Counted from the stretch's first letter, positions 39,246 to 47,339 are shown. The stretch is DNA of 50,517 nucleotides from Clostridiales bacterium CHKCI006 (GCA_900018345.1 FCNA01000068.1:1-50517); one strand, 5' to 3'. A program made the numbers and translations. The notes: generated from the sequence alone by a model not told the origin.

Positions 39246-41039
39246 CTACTTTCTCACTACGGCACCAAAGTGACAAGCTGTCAGACAGTTACCACACTTG
39301 ATACATTTTTCAGGATCGATATGATAGATTTCTTTACCGACCTGACCGGAAATCGCGCTGACTGGACAATTGCGGGCACAAAGTCCACATTTACGGCAGA
39401 GATCAGGATCGATTTCATATTTCATTAAGGCTTTACATACACCTGCAGGACAGCGTTTATCCACGACATGCGCAATATATTCATCTCTAAACTGATGCAG
39501 TGTGGATAACACCGGATTTGGTGCAGACTGACCTAAACCACAAAGGGCCGTTTCCTTGATCGTGTTGCATAAGCTTTCCAGCTCATCCAAGGTATCCAGA
39601 GTGCCGCGTCCCTCACAGATATCATTCAATAATTCCAATAGACGCTTCGTACCGACACGACAAGGTGTACATTTACCACAGGATTCATCCACAATGAAGT
39701 CCATATAGAAACGCGCCACATCGACCATACAGTTGTCTTCATCCAAGACGATCATGCCGCCAGATCCCATCATGGATCCAAGCTTGACTAATTCATCAAA
39801 GCCGATTGGTGTATCCAGCTGTTCTTCGGTCAGACAGCCACCGGATGGGCCACCCGTCTGCACGGCTTTGAAACGTTTACGGTTAGGACAGCCACCACCA
39901 ATTTCATAAATGACCTCTCGCAAGGTCGTCCCCATAGGCACTTCGACCAGACCCGTATTCGTAATCTTACCGCCTAAAGCAAAGACTTTCGTACCAGGAG
40001 ATGATTCTGTTCCGATCGAGCGGAACCAATCTGCACCATGGTTGATGATCTGCGCAATATTGGCATATGTCTCAACGTTATTAATGATGGTTGGTTTGCC
40101 CCAGACACCGGAATGAGCCGGATAAGGTGGTTTTGGATTTGGCATCCCACGTTCCCCTTCGATTGATTGGATCAACGCCGTTTCCTCACCACAAACAAAG
40201 GCACCGGCACCTAAACGAATTTCGATATCAAAGTCAAAGCCACTGCTGAAGATATTCTTGCCTAATAAGCCTAATTCCTCCGCCTGCGAAATCGCCGTTT
40301 TCAAACGATCGACCGCAATCGGATATTCGGCACGAATATAGATATAGCCGTGATGCGCGCCGATCGCATACCCGGCAATGGCCATCGCTTCTAAGACGGA
40401 ATGTGGATTTCCTTCGAGAATAGAACGGTCCATGAAAGCACCAGGATCCCCTTCATCTGCATTACAGATAACATATTTTTCATCACCTGGTTCATTCAAA
40501 GCAAACTGCCATTTACGTCCGGTAGGGAAACCGCCCCCACCGCGACCACGCAGACCGCTCTTGGTAATTTCATCCACAACTTCCTGAGGTGTCATTTCTG
40601 TCAACACTTTGCCTAAGGCCGTATAACCATCTTTAGCGATGTATTCATCAATGTTTTCAGGGTCGATGACACCGCAATCATTGAGCGCTACACGTCTTTG
40701 CTTCTCATAGAATTTCGTCTTATTGACATCATGAATCTCAGATGTATCCATATCTGTCTCATTGATCATCAGACGATGTACTGGACGCCCTTTATAGAAA
40801 TGCTCCTGTACGATCTCACGGACATCTTCTTCATGCACGCCCTTATAGATGATATTATCCGGATAGATGGATACGTTTGGTCCATGCCCACACAGACCTA
40901 AACACCCCGTTTTTAAGACGGAAACTTCGTTTTCCAGACCGATGGAACGGATCTCTTCCTCAAATTTCTCCACCAAACTTGAGGAATTACCGATACTACA
41001 CCCAGTTCCGGCACAAACTAATACTTGTATTCTTTCCAT
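39246..41039 (-). CDS. hydB: NADH-linked hydrogenase subunit HydB (NuoF-like)
   Basis: 597 residues. An N-terminal thioredoxin-like [2Fe-2S] region has four Cys (VCAGTGCSIG, TGCLGLCGHG). The NuoF domain has the FMN/NADH motifs GRGGGGFPTGRKW and ADEGDPGAFMDRSILEGNPH and the cluster site SCGKCTPCRVGT. Two C-terminal [4Fe-4S] motifs follow (CRKCGLCARNCP, CIKCGNCLTACHF). It passes electrons from NADH to HydA and is thought to bifurcate with ferredoxin in this family. Stop and HydA ribosome site lie ten bases apart. Confidence 0.93.
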   Translation of the reverse strand: MERIQVLVCAGTGCSIGNSSSLVEKFEEEIRSIGLENEVSVLKTGCLGLCGHGPNVSIYPDNIIYKGVHEEDVREIVQEHFYKGRPVHRLMINETDMDTSEIHDVNKTKFYEKQRRVALNDCGVIDPENIDEYIAKDGYTALGKVLTEMTPQEVVDEITKSGLRGRGGGGFPTGRKWQFALNEPGDEKYVICNADEGDPGAFMDRSILEGNPHSVLEAMAIAGYAIGAHHGYIYIRAEYPIAVDRLKTAISQAEELGLLGKNIFSSGFDFDIEIRLGAGAFVCGEETALIQSIEGERGMPNPKPPYPAHSGVWGKPTIINNVETYANIAQIINHGADWFRSIGTESSPGTKVFALGGKITNTGLVEVPMGTTLREVIYEIGGGCPNRKRFKAVQTGGPSGGCLTEEQLDTPIGFDELVKLGSMMGSGGMIVLDEDNCMVDVARFYMDFIVDESCGKCTPCRVGTKRLLELLNDICEGRGTLDTLDELESLCNTIKETALCGLGQSAPNPVLSTLHQFRDEYIAHVVDKRCPAGVCKALMKYEIDPDLCRKCGLCARNCPVSAISGQVGKEIYHIDPEKCIKCGNCLTACHFGAVVRK

Positions 41040-41050
41040 GGGCCTTCCTC

Positions 41051-41419
41051 CTACTTCTTATATTGACCGATCGTATATTCTTCCACGACCTCATCATTTT
41101 TTAAATGCTTTAAAGCCACCTGTTTGGCTTTCTCTGAATTCATCAGTACGTATGTCGTCTTTTCTCCTTTGGCATCAAAGACTTCTACGATGGGCTCTAA
41201 GGAACATAAACCAATACAGCCCGTCTGTGTGACCGTAACCGGAATATTCAGACGTGACACTTCTTCTACTAAAGTATTCAAAACAGGTCTGGCACCGGCG
41301 GCAATACCACACGTCGCCATACCGACAACGACACGATATTTCTGTTCTTCACCTAAGCGCATCGTCATCTTGCGTTTAGCTTCTTCACGAATCTTTTTTA
41401 AATCTTCCAATGATTTCAT
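41051..41419 (-). CDS. Thioredoxin-like [2Fe-2S] ferredoxin
   Basis: 122 residues. The segment YRVVVGMATCGIAAGARPVL with Cys37, then VTQTGCIGLCSLEPIVEV with Cys68 and Cys72, is the small thioredoxin-fold ferredoxin seen in hydrogenase operons. Only three Cys are present in the whole protein, fewer than the usual four, so cluster binding here is unusual or needs another ligand. It is coupled by a four-base overlap to the ATPase gene before it. Probable electron-transfer partner of HydB. Confidence 0.82.
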   Translation of the reverse strand: MKSLEDLKKIREEAKRKMTMRLGEEQKYRVVVGMATCGIAAGARPVLNTLVEEVSRLNIPVTVTQTGCIGLCSLEPIVEVFDAKGEKTTYVLMNSEKAKQVALKHLKNDEVVEEYTIGQYKK

Positions 41420-41949
41420 TGCCCGATTCCCTCCTTAATATATGTCTTCAGCCAAAGCAAGACTTCCGGTGTCAGAATGCTGACCCCTTCCAGTATTTCT
41501 TTGACCTGGTCCGTATCTAAATCAAAGACACGTGCATCGTCCTCATAGTGAAAACGGATGGTCTGCGCTTCGCCTGCCTGGATGATCGTGACCAGGCTCT
41601 CGGCAATATCGCCCAACGGGGGCGTATCCAAATGTGAGCGCTGGTAGCTGGCCTCGATCAGCGTCCCCTGATGGGGTGCCGATTCCAGTTTAAAGCTCCC
41701 ATTAGCCATCAAGGCTCCTTGCTTGAACAAAGGAATCCCCAGTCCTACTTTACGCGTCGTTCGCGTGGTGAAGAAAGGATCCTGAACTTTCTCGACCATC
41801 TGATCGTCCATGCCTTCCCCGTTATCCTTCACGGAAAGCAGCAGCAGATCGCGTTTTTCCGAATTGATGAGGACAATTTCGATCAATGAGGCCATGGCGC
41901 GTATCGCGTTATTGGCTATATCTAATAAATACATCGCTAGATCTTCCAT
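41416..41949 (-). CDS. Histidine-kinase-like ATPase, no kinase core
   Basis: 177 residues. The HATPase_c fold is visible: NAIRAMASLIEIVLINSE, SVKDNGEGMDDQM (G1 box), DPFFTTRTTRKVGLGIPLFK (G2/F box) and HQGTLIEASYQ. There is no DHp domain, phospho-acceptor His or membrane part, so it cannot be a normal two-component kinase. It sits in the hydrogenase operon with a PHP enzyme, DRTGG proteins and an RsbW-like protein. Probable signalling or switch ATPase; partner unknown. Confidence 0.82.
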   Translation of the reverse strand: MEDLAMYLLDIANNAIRAMASLIEIVLINSEKRDLLLLSVKDNGEGMDDQMVEKVQDPFFTTRTTRKVGLGIPLFKQGALMANGSFKLESAPHQGTLIEASYQRSHLDTPPLGDIAESLVTIIQAGEAQTIRFHYEDDARVFDLDTDQVKEILEGVSILTPEVLLWLKTYIKEGIGQ

Positions 41950-42650
41950 GCCCGACCTCCTGATAATAAATAATAATCTTCCAAAGAAAGCAGCTGACCT
42001 GCTTCCTGAATATCATACAAGTGATGTGCATCACTATTTTTCAAAATGATTTTATTTTTTAAATGTGGATATGTCTTTTGAAAACGAGCCACTTCCATTT
42101 CGCTGCATAGTTCGACCCCTTCTATCTGCAAGTGTTCAGGAAACGTGTCATAGACCATTAAGTACCCGTACTTGCGATACAGATGAGCCAGGACGACGCT
42201 GCCTCCCAGGCGATGAACCATCTCGCTGACGGCTTCCAGTCCGACATCCAGGCTCGTTGAGATCAAACGGTTTTCCTCGAAATCCACTAGCCGATCTGTA
42301 ACATCAAAGATGAGCTGCTTACCGTAATAAACAGGATCATTTGGAATACGGATCAGATGATCGTCCAGGAAATGCTGGAAAGTCAGCAACGCATCGAAAG
42401 ACAGATCCTCATGAAAATAAGCTAAAACATGAATGTTCTCAAGGGTTTGGATCTCCACCCCATATAAATAATGGATCTTATTTTGGGCTACTTCCTTTAA
42501 ACAGAAAAGCTGTTTACAGGAATTATGATCAGTCACTGCAATCAGATCCAGTCCTACCAGGCAGGCCATGTTGACGATATTGTTGAGGGTCATATCATCA
42601 TCACTGCATGGTGAAAGGGCTGAGTGGATATGCAGATCGTAATTGATCAT
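41937..42650 (-). CDS. PHP-domain phosphoesterase of the hydrogenase operon
   Basis: 237 residues. Metal ligands: DLHIHSALSPCSDDD (5-19), TDHNSCKQ, GVEIQT, and KNSDAHHLYDI near the end. It is a compact PHP phosphatase or nuclease. The ATGA start overlaps the DRTGG gene stop, and the next gene overlaps its end. Its conservation inside hydrogenase operons, together with DRTGG and ATPase proteins, suggests a regulatory phosphate reaction, not yet defined. Confidence 0.84.
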   Translation of the reverse strand: MINYDLHIHSALSPCSDDDMTLNNIVNMACLVGLDLIAVTDHNSCKQLFCLKEVAQNKIHYLYGVEIQTLENIHVLAYFHEDLSFDALLTFQHFLDDHLIRIPNDPVYYGKQLIFDVTDRLVDFEENRLISTSLDVGLEAVSEMVHRLGGSVVLAHLYRKYGYLMVYDTFPEHLQIEGVELCSEMEVARFQKTYPHLKNKIILKNSDAHHLYDIQEAGQLLSLEDYYLLSGGRAWKI

Positions 42651-42976
42651 AAGCCGGCCTTGACCAGCCAGGCGGCCAGTTCATAAGCCTCGCCCTGATA
42701 AGTATAAAGCGTAATGGCATTCTCCCTAGCGCGCCTAAGCATCTCTTCGGATGGGATAGCTCCCTCGACAAAGACGATCGCTGGACAATCTGCCAACTCG
42801 GCCACAGCAATCGCATTGACCTGATTTTGCACCGTTAGCCAAAGTGTCTTCTCATCCAGATGGGCCATGACCCGGCTCAACAGATCACTGATATAGACAT
42901 GGCTGATTTCATGATCGGCGCCATCCCCCTCAATACAGCGAATCCCATCCAGCTTTTCAAGCTCACTTAATCGCAT
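42647..42976 (-). CDS. DRTGG-domain protein (second copy)
   Basis: 109 residues from ATG 42976, immediately after the stop of the hydrogenase-like gene. The DRTGG fold is suggested by YISDLLSRVMAHLDEKTLWL, AIAVAELADCPAIVFVEGAI and ENAITLYTYQGEAYELAAWL. The domain occurs in serine kinase-type and acetyl-transfer regulators and is thought to bind ligands. It is similar in plan to the first DRTGG protein at 44557-44907. Together they may form a heterodimer. Confidence 0.75.
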   Translation of the reverse strand: MRLSELEKLDGIRCIEGDGADHEISHVYISDLLSRVMAHLDEKTLWLTVQNQVNAIAVAELADCPAIVFVEGAIPSEEMLRRARENAITLYTYQGEAYELAAWLVKAGL

Positions 42977-42978
42977 GC

Positions 42979-44157
42979 TCATTCCTCTTTTCTTACCCGA
43001 CATAAATGTAATCCGGCTTTCCCATCCACGATCGCCCCCGCCAGGGCCCGACAGTTGGGATAGCCACAAGCGCCGCAGTCAAAGCGCGGCAGCTTCTCTA
43101 ATACTTCATTGACAGAGCGGTAACGCTGCATCTTTAATGGCATACTTGTTTTGTCCATGGCTAATTCTCGATGCCCCGACATTTCTGTCTGGGAGAGCGC
43201 AGCCACATGCTTACCGGCAAGATAGGATAATTTTTCCATATGCACCTCACCGATAAATGGATTGGACCAGAGATAACTGCCACCGATACAACCGCCCTGA
43301 CAGGCGAATAACGCCAACAAACCGATTTTATCTAAAGCGCCGAACTCCGCGGCCTCCAGAGCCTGAATACAATGGTTGACTCCATCGACGGCGATGATCG
43401 GTTTTTTCTTCTTGGCATAGTGATAGAAATCACTGACATTGCTCATCAGCCCTTCCCGATTGAGCGTAACTGGAAAACAAGCCTTGCCTTTTTGTCGATT
43501 CGCAGCCGGAAAGATCTGTGAAATCGCCACGGCATGATCGATCGCAGAAGCCTGATTACCAAAAGGAGCCTTCGCCAGCGCCATCTTCGCCAAGCAGTCA
43601 CATAAAGAATAAATACCGATGCGCGGATACTTTCCTTCCAGACGCGCGCGCACCTGGCGTGCTGCGACCTCACAAGGATATTCCAGATCCAGCAGATGTT
43701 CAAACAACATCGGATAATTCTTCTCGATCAACGCGTTGATGCTTGGACAAAAAGATGTGATGCATAACTGATCGGCCACTTCCATCCGACATATTCCTTC
43801 CAGGTATAAGGCACCTTCAATGTCACTGTAATCGACCACTTCATCAAAGCCTAAAGACTGAATTGCCTTCAACATCTGACCCGCTTCCTCTAAGGAAGCA
43901 AACTGAGCAAAGAAACTTCCTGGTACCAAAGCGACCTTATAATCATATGAGGATAAGGTCTTTTCCAGTGGAATCTTTTCCACCGTCAGGCCACCTTTCG
44001 GGCACCCTGCAACACAAATTCCACAGTCGATACATTGAACCGGATCGATCTTGACGATCCCATCCTCTAAATGAATCGCTTCCACCGGACAGATCTTCAT
44101 GCAATGCAGACAATGCGTACAGCTCTCGAGAGTATAAGTCAAACGTGGTTCAGTCAT
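42979..44157 (-). CDS. Hydrogenase-like protein with degenerate H-cluster motifs
   Basis: 392 residues from ATG 44157 (AGGATGGTGTTCC before it). Two [4Fe-4S] motifs (CTHCLHCMKICP, CIDCGICVAGCP) precede an H-cluster-like domain: TSFCPSI (134-140), LCDCLAK (185-191) and FACQGGCIGG (284-293). A C-terminal Fe-S domain has CGACGYPNC. The four H-cluster Cys positions look present, but the proton-relay Cys of TSCCP is Phe. It matches sensory (group D-like) hydrogenase homologues. It is embedded between DRTGG and RsbW-like genes, so a redox or H2 sensor role is likely. Confidence 0.85.
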   Translation of the reverse strand: MTEPRLTYTLESCTHCLHCMKICPVEAIHLEDGIVKIDPVQCIDCGICVAGCPKGGLTVEKIPLEKTLSSYDYKVALVPGSFFAQFASLEEAGQMLKAIQSLGFDEVVDYSDIEGALYLEGICRMEVADQLCITSFCPSINALIEKNYPMLFEHLLDLEYPCEVAARQVRARLEGKYPRIGIYSLCDCLAKMALAKAPFGNQASAIDHAVAISQIFPAANRQKGKACFPVTLNREGLMSNVSDFYHYAKKKKPIIAVDGVNHCIQALEAAEFGALDKIGLLALFACQGGCIGGSYLWSNPFIGEVHMEKLSYLAGKHVAALSQTEMSGHRELAMDKTSMPLKMQRYRSVNEVLEKLPRFDCGACGYPNCRALAGAIVDGKAGLHLCRVRKEE

Positions 44158-44560
44158 GGAACACCATCCTGATATGCGTTCCCTCACCTGAAGAGGCAAT
44201 GTCAAACGCACTGGACATTCGTTTCATATTGACCAGTCCCATGCCCGCCCCAAAGCCAAATTCGCGTGCTTTTTTACTGGCGGTCGAATACCCCGGCTGC
44301 ATGGCAAGATCCAGATTGGGAATCCCTGGACCGACATCATCACAAGCTAAAGTAATGATGCCTTCATCATCCACTTCCAGACAGAGCGTTCCACCTAAAG
44401 AATGGATGATCAGGTTGATCTCACTTTCATAGCTCGACACAGCAACCCGCTTGATCATCTGCGGTCCAAAGCCCATCTGTTTCAGGGTCTTTTTGATCTG
44501 ACTGGAAACACGTCCGGCTGAATCGTAATCGTCTTTTTGCACTTCATAACATATCTTCAT
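44150..44560 (-). CDS. RsbW/RsbT-like ATPase (anti-sigma-type)
   Basis: 136 residues from ATG 44560 (ATGA overlap with the DRTGG gene). GHKL motifs: SSYESEINLIIHS (N-box like), ACDDVGPGIPN (G1), and GFGAGMGLVNMKRMS (G2). RsbW-type proteins are Ser kinases and anti-sigma factors; here no sigma or STAS partner is adjacent. Its place next to a degenerate hydrogenase suggests a switch that senses cluster state. Partner unknown. Confidence 0.84.
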   Translation of the reverse strand: MKICYEVQKDDYDSAGRVSSQIKKTLKQMGFGPQMIKRVAVSSYESEINLIIHSLGGTLCLEVDDEGIITLACDDVGPGIPNLDLAMQPGYSTASKKAREFGFGAGMGLVNMKRMSSAFDIASSGEGTHIRMVFHD

Positions 44561-44907
44561 GGTCTTAACCCCATTCCATAAAGGATCCCGCATGCTTCAA
44601 ACATCGTCAGATGCGTATTGAAGATCGAAATGCCCAGTTCATCGGCCATTTCCATCATCTTGGCATCCGGCTGTTTATTACGTACATAGATAATGACCGG
44701 AATATCCAGCATCTCAGCTGTCCTGAGGGTCTGTACATTCGCCAGTCCCGTCAGAAAGAGCACATGTTCTCCTTCATGAATCATCGCCAGTGCATCGCTC
44801 ATTAAGTCACTGGCAAAAACATGTTTAAAATCCTGTTCCAGAATGTGCGGATCATTCATCTGAACGGCTTCGGCCTGTAATTCTGCCTTAATTTGGGCTA
44901 ACTTCAT
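44557..44907 (-). CDS. DRTGG-domain protein (first copy)
   Basis: 116 residues from ATG 44907 (AAGGAAGAAAGCA before it). The fold is seen as FKHVFASDLMSDALAMIHEG, HVLFLTGLANVQTLRTAEML and ISIFNTHLTMFEACGILYGM. It is directly downstream of hydC with a 20-base overlap and coupled to the RsbW-like gene. DRTGG domains bind small ligands in other proteins. It is probably a regulatory partner; no enzymatic activity is visible. Confidence 0.78.
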   Translation of the reverse strand: MKLAQIKAELQAEAVQMNDPHILEQDFKHVFASDLMSDALAMIHEGEHVLFLTGLANVQTLRTAEMLDIPVIIYVRNKQPDAKMMEMADELGISIFNTHLTMFEACGILYGMGLRP

Positions 44908-45391
44908 TGCTTTCTTCCTTCATATATTCCAGAACGAGTAATTTCAATTCATCCAGCTGTTTCTTACAGCCAAACACCGTACCGTCCACACTGACGACCG
45001 GTGCCAGCCCACAAGCGCCGACACAACGTGTCGCATCAATGGAAAATAAGCCGTTAGGACTTGTCCCATTGACCGGAGCTCCCGTCATCGAAACTAACAG
45101 ATCCAGGATCGTCTGTGACCCATTGACATAACAGGCCGTTCCCAGACATACGCTGATGACATGTTTTCCTTTAGGTTCGGTCGTAAACTGTGAATAGAAA
45201 GTCACGACCCCATACACCTTAGAAATCGGTTCACCCGTTGCTTTCGCGATCATTTCCATGGCTTCAAAAGGAATGTAACCCAGCTGATCCTGCACATCAT
45301 GCAGCATCAGTTTGACCGGGCCCATCTTTCCTTTGTGTTTGGCCACAATGGACTCAATGGTCGCGATAGATGCTTGATTGAGTTTTTTCAT
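44888..45391 (-). CDS. hydC: NADH-linked hydrogenase subunit HydC (NuoE-like)
   Basis: 167 residues from ATG 45391 (GAGAGGTGTTAAC before it). The thioredoxin-like [2Fe-2S] fold has the NuoE pattern: Cys82 and Cys87 (SVCLGTACYVNG), Cys123 and Cys127 (TRCVGACGLAPVV), after YIPFEAMEMIAKATG and GVVTFYSQFT. It relays electrons between HydB and HydA. It is the first gene of the ten-gene operon. A TATAAT at 45424-45429 and a GTTAG-N6-CTAAC dyad lie upstream. Confidence 0.92.
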   Translation of the reverse strand: MKKLNQASIATIESIVAKHKGKMGPVKLMLHDVQDQLGYIPFEAMEMIAKATGEPISKVYGVVTFYSQFTTEPKGKHVISVCLGTACYVNGSQTILDLLVSMTGAPVNGTSPNGLFSIDATRCVGACGLAPVVSVDGTVFGCKKQLDELKLLVLEYMKEESNEVSPN

Positions 45392-45486
45392 GTTAACACC
45401 TCTCTACTTTTCATTATGTGAATATTATAACACAACTCTATGAAAGCCGTATCACTAATTTGCGCTTTTTTTCACATTTTACCCAA

Positions 45487-45502
45487 GTTAGTCAAAACTA
45501 AC
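45487..45502. promoter_or_regulatory. GTTAG-N6-CTAAC dyad upstream of the hyd operon
   Basis: GTTAG-TCAAAA-CTAAC, about 96 bases upstream of the hydC start and 58 bases from the TATAAT at 45424-45429. It has the same plan as the two dyads at 33220-33270. A second inverted repeat, ATTTGTCA-N10-TGACAAAT, follows at about 45522-45547. Confidence 0.68.
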
Positions 45503-45570
45503 CTTACATTTTCAAATATGTATTTGTCAATATCCAAAATGACAAATGCACCCCTCATTCCATCATCCCC

Positions 45571-45598
45571 AAAAAAAGGAACCGTCCCAGACGATTCC
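45571..45598 (-). terminator. Terminator of the MFS gene
   Basis: Minus-strand GGAATCGTC pairs with GACGGTTCC (one wobble) and is followed by TTTTTTT, about 50 bases after the MFS stop. Confidence 0.75.
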
Positions 45599-45649
45599 CC
45601 TGAATAAACATGCCTTCAATAGCGCCTTCTACTTTAGCTGAACGTTCCA

Positions 45650-46849
45650 TCATTTAGACCCTGCGGTGATTCCCTTCTTTCTAAACCATACAAATAGCCA
45701 TAGACAGTTCACCGACAGTAATGTCACAAACCCCTTGAGATGACAGACTTCGACAATCATCGGCGTCACGATCCCGGTAAGAAAGATGGCCGATCCACAT
45801 AATACATTATAGATGGATTTATACGTGATCATCTCGGTAAGCGCCAGGCTGTTTTGGATATAGATGACCATCAGTGTCATTATTCCTCCATTCAGACAGC
45901 CATAGATCCCAATCACCCCGAACATATATCCTTTACCATCTAGAATATTGAGACCCAACCCAACCAAAGAACATAACAATAGTAAAACCGTCACTCTTTG
46001 AAGGATCTTTTTGGTTTGAATATACCCCACTAAGAAAGTGAAGATCAGTGAGACCAGATTAAATAGTCCCATCAGCAACCCTGAGAACTCCAAATGAAGA
46101 TCAAACTCATTAATGCCTTGCTGCAAAAGAATATTGAAAGCCGAATAGAACAACGAGAGCTCCGCCATGATCACGATCATTTGAAAAACTTCCCGGTTCT
46201 CCCTGACAAAAGACCGGATGATAGGTACGATATGCCGGTTCGCACTGCATAGAGCCTGGTTCTTTACCGCTGTATCAACATGGATCGAACGAATCAGCAA
46301 AGCCGCCAGCAAAAATGACAATGCATTAAAAACAAGAAAGAACGACACATCAAAATACATGAGCAATATCGAAGAGACCAGAGTCGTCCCGATACCGACC
46401 AAATTGTCACAGGCCATCAAACGAGAGATCTGGGCATTATTGACGCAGACCAGCTTCGTCATTGTATCCACATACATTTTATAATAGGTATAAACAAGAC
46501 TGCAGAGCGTTTCATATGCGATCACAACGACATAGTGCAGCTCATGATTGGTCTGCAGCAGGGCATAAAAAATGAATGTCAATAGAAAATAAAGCAAATT
46601 CAGCCTGATCAGCATCCGTTTAGGAGACAAAGAGACCGTCAAACGGATGGCAAACATCGAACCCAGGATCCGGACCAGGGCATTGAGGGCCGTGATGCAG
46701 CCAGCAATAAAGACAGAATTGGTATAATAGGCAATCAGGATCACAATGGCCACTTCCTGCAGCGAATCACCGCACACGCTGGTGAGCCTGCTCGCAAAAA
46801 ACTTTAGATAATTGCTTTTCACTTCAAGACTTTTTTCTTCCATTTTCAT
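45650..46849 (-). CDS. Major facilitator superfamily transporter
   Basis: 399 residues with about twelve hydrophobic spans. The MFS hallmark between spans 2 and 3 is present as a variant (RLTVSLSPKRMLIRLNL). The protein begins with a short charged helix (KMEEKSLEVKSNYLKFFASR). The substrate is unknown; it resembles small drug or metabolite exporters. Expression is controlled by a T-box leader at 46955-47249, so it is linked to an aminoacyl-tRNA level, and a 26-codon ORF overlaps its start. The ribosome site (GGTGG) is weak. Confidence 0.82.
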   Translation of the reverse strand: MKMEEKSLEVKSNYLKFFASRLTSVCGDSLQEVAIVILIAYYTNSVFIAGCITALNALVRILGSMFAIRLTVSLSPKRMLIRLNLLYFLLTFIFYALLQTNHELHYVVVIAYETLCSLVYTYYKMYVDTMTKLVCVNNAQISRLMACDNLVGIGTTLVSSILLMYFDVSFFLVFNALSFLLAALLIRSIHVDTAVKNQALCSANRHIVPIIRSFVRENREVFQMIVIMAELSLFYSAFNILLQQGINEFDLHLEFSGLLMGLFNLVSLIFTFLVGYIQTKKILQRVTVLLLLCSLVGLGLNILDGKGYMFGVIGIYGCLNGGIMTLMVIYIQNSLALTEMITYKSIYNVLCGSAIFLTGIVTPMIVEVCHLKGFVTLLSVNCLWLFVWFRKKGITAGSK

Positions 46850-46904
46850 TCAACCACCACGAGTCCACCCCATGATAACAAAAAATCATCATCTGTGTTT
46901 TCAT
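46824..46904 (-). CDS. Putative 26-aa leader ORF overlapping the MFS start
   Basis: ATG 46904 follows AAAGGAG closely (one base), a suboptimal spacing. The 26-residue frame includes two adjacent Trp codons (residues 16-17) and ends at TGA 46824, 25 bases inside the MFS gene. It could couple or limit translation of the MFS gene. A T-box leader precedes it. No conservation evidence; it may be chance. Confidence 0.35.
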   Translation of the reverse strand: MKTQMMIFCYHGVDSWWLNENGRKKS

Positions 46905-46954
46905 GCTCCTTTCCATAAACTCACTACTTCAAGTCATGCCGTTTTAGCAACATC

Positions 46955-47249
46955 AAAAAAAGCTCCCATCTTCCTTCATCAGACGATGAAAGAGGACAAG
47001 AGCCTTACGCTTCGTGGTGCCACCTCTTTTTATCCGTTTCTCACAAAACAGACCTCATGACGTACGCATCATTCAAGATGTTCATACGCTTACACGCTAA
47101 CGGGTGTACCCGGAAATGCCTACTTGATTCGGCATTCAGCTCAGTGATGATGCGCATTTCTCTCTCCGATTCTTCTCACCAGCCAGAACCTCTCTGTAGG
47201 ACAGGGGCAAAATGCTTGTTCACGTCATTGCTTTTATTCAGTAGTTGTT
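46955..47249 (-). ncRNA. T-box riboswitch leader
   Basis: Minus-strand landmarks: a Stem I apical region with AGAGAGG...CTGGTGAGAAG (about 47175-47200), the conserved T-box GGTGGCACCACG (47013-47024), and a terminator stem (46962-46980 with 46985-47003) followed by TTTTTTT. A specifier-loop reading GCATCATCACUGAGCUG suggests AUC (Ile), in the position where the codon precedes A; this is uncertain. Uncharged tRNA would pair with the T-box and prevent termination, raising MFS expression. Confidence 0.85.
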
Positions 47250-47255
47250 GAAAGT

Positions 47256-47284
47256 ATTATAAAAAAGTGAAAAACAAAAGTCAA
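47256..47284 (-). promoter_or_regulatory. Promoter of the T-box leader
   Basis: Minus-strand TTGACT (47279-47284) and TATAAT (47256-47261) with a 17-bp spacer, a near-consensus SigA promoter starting the leader at about 47249. Confidence 0.85.
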
Positions 47285-47311
47285 TCCCTGCAATGCCATT
47301 TTTAAACGCAC

Positions 47312-47339
47312 AAAAAGGAAGTCATGTGAAACTTCCTTT
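47312..47339 (-). terminator. Terminator of the second lipoprotein gene
   Basis: AAAGGAAGT and ACTTCCTTT pair around eight bases; the minus strand continues TTTTT. About 20 bases after the stop at 47360. Confidence 0.78.
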
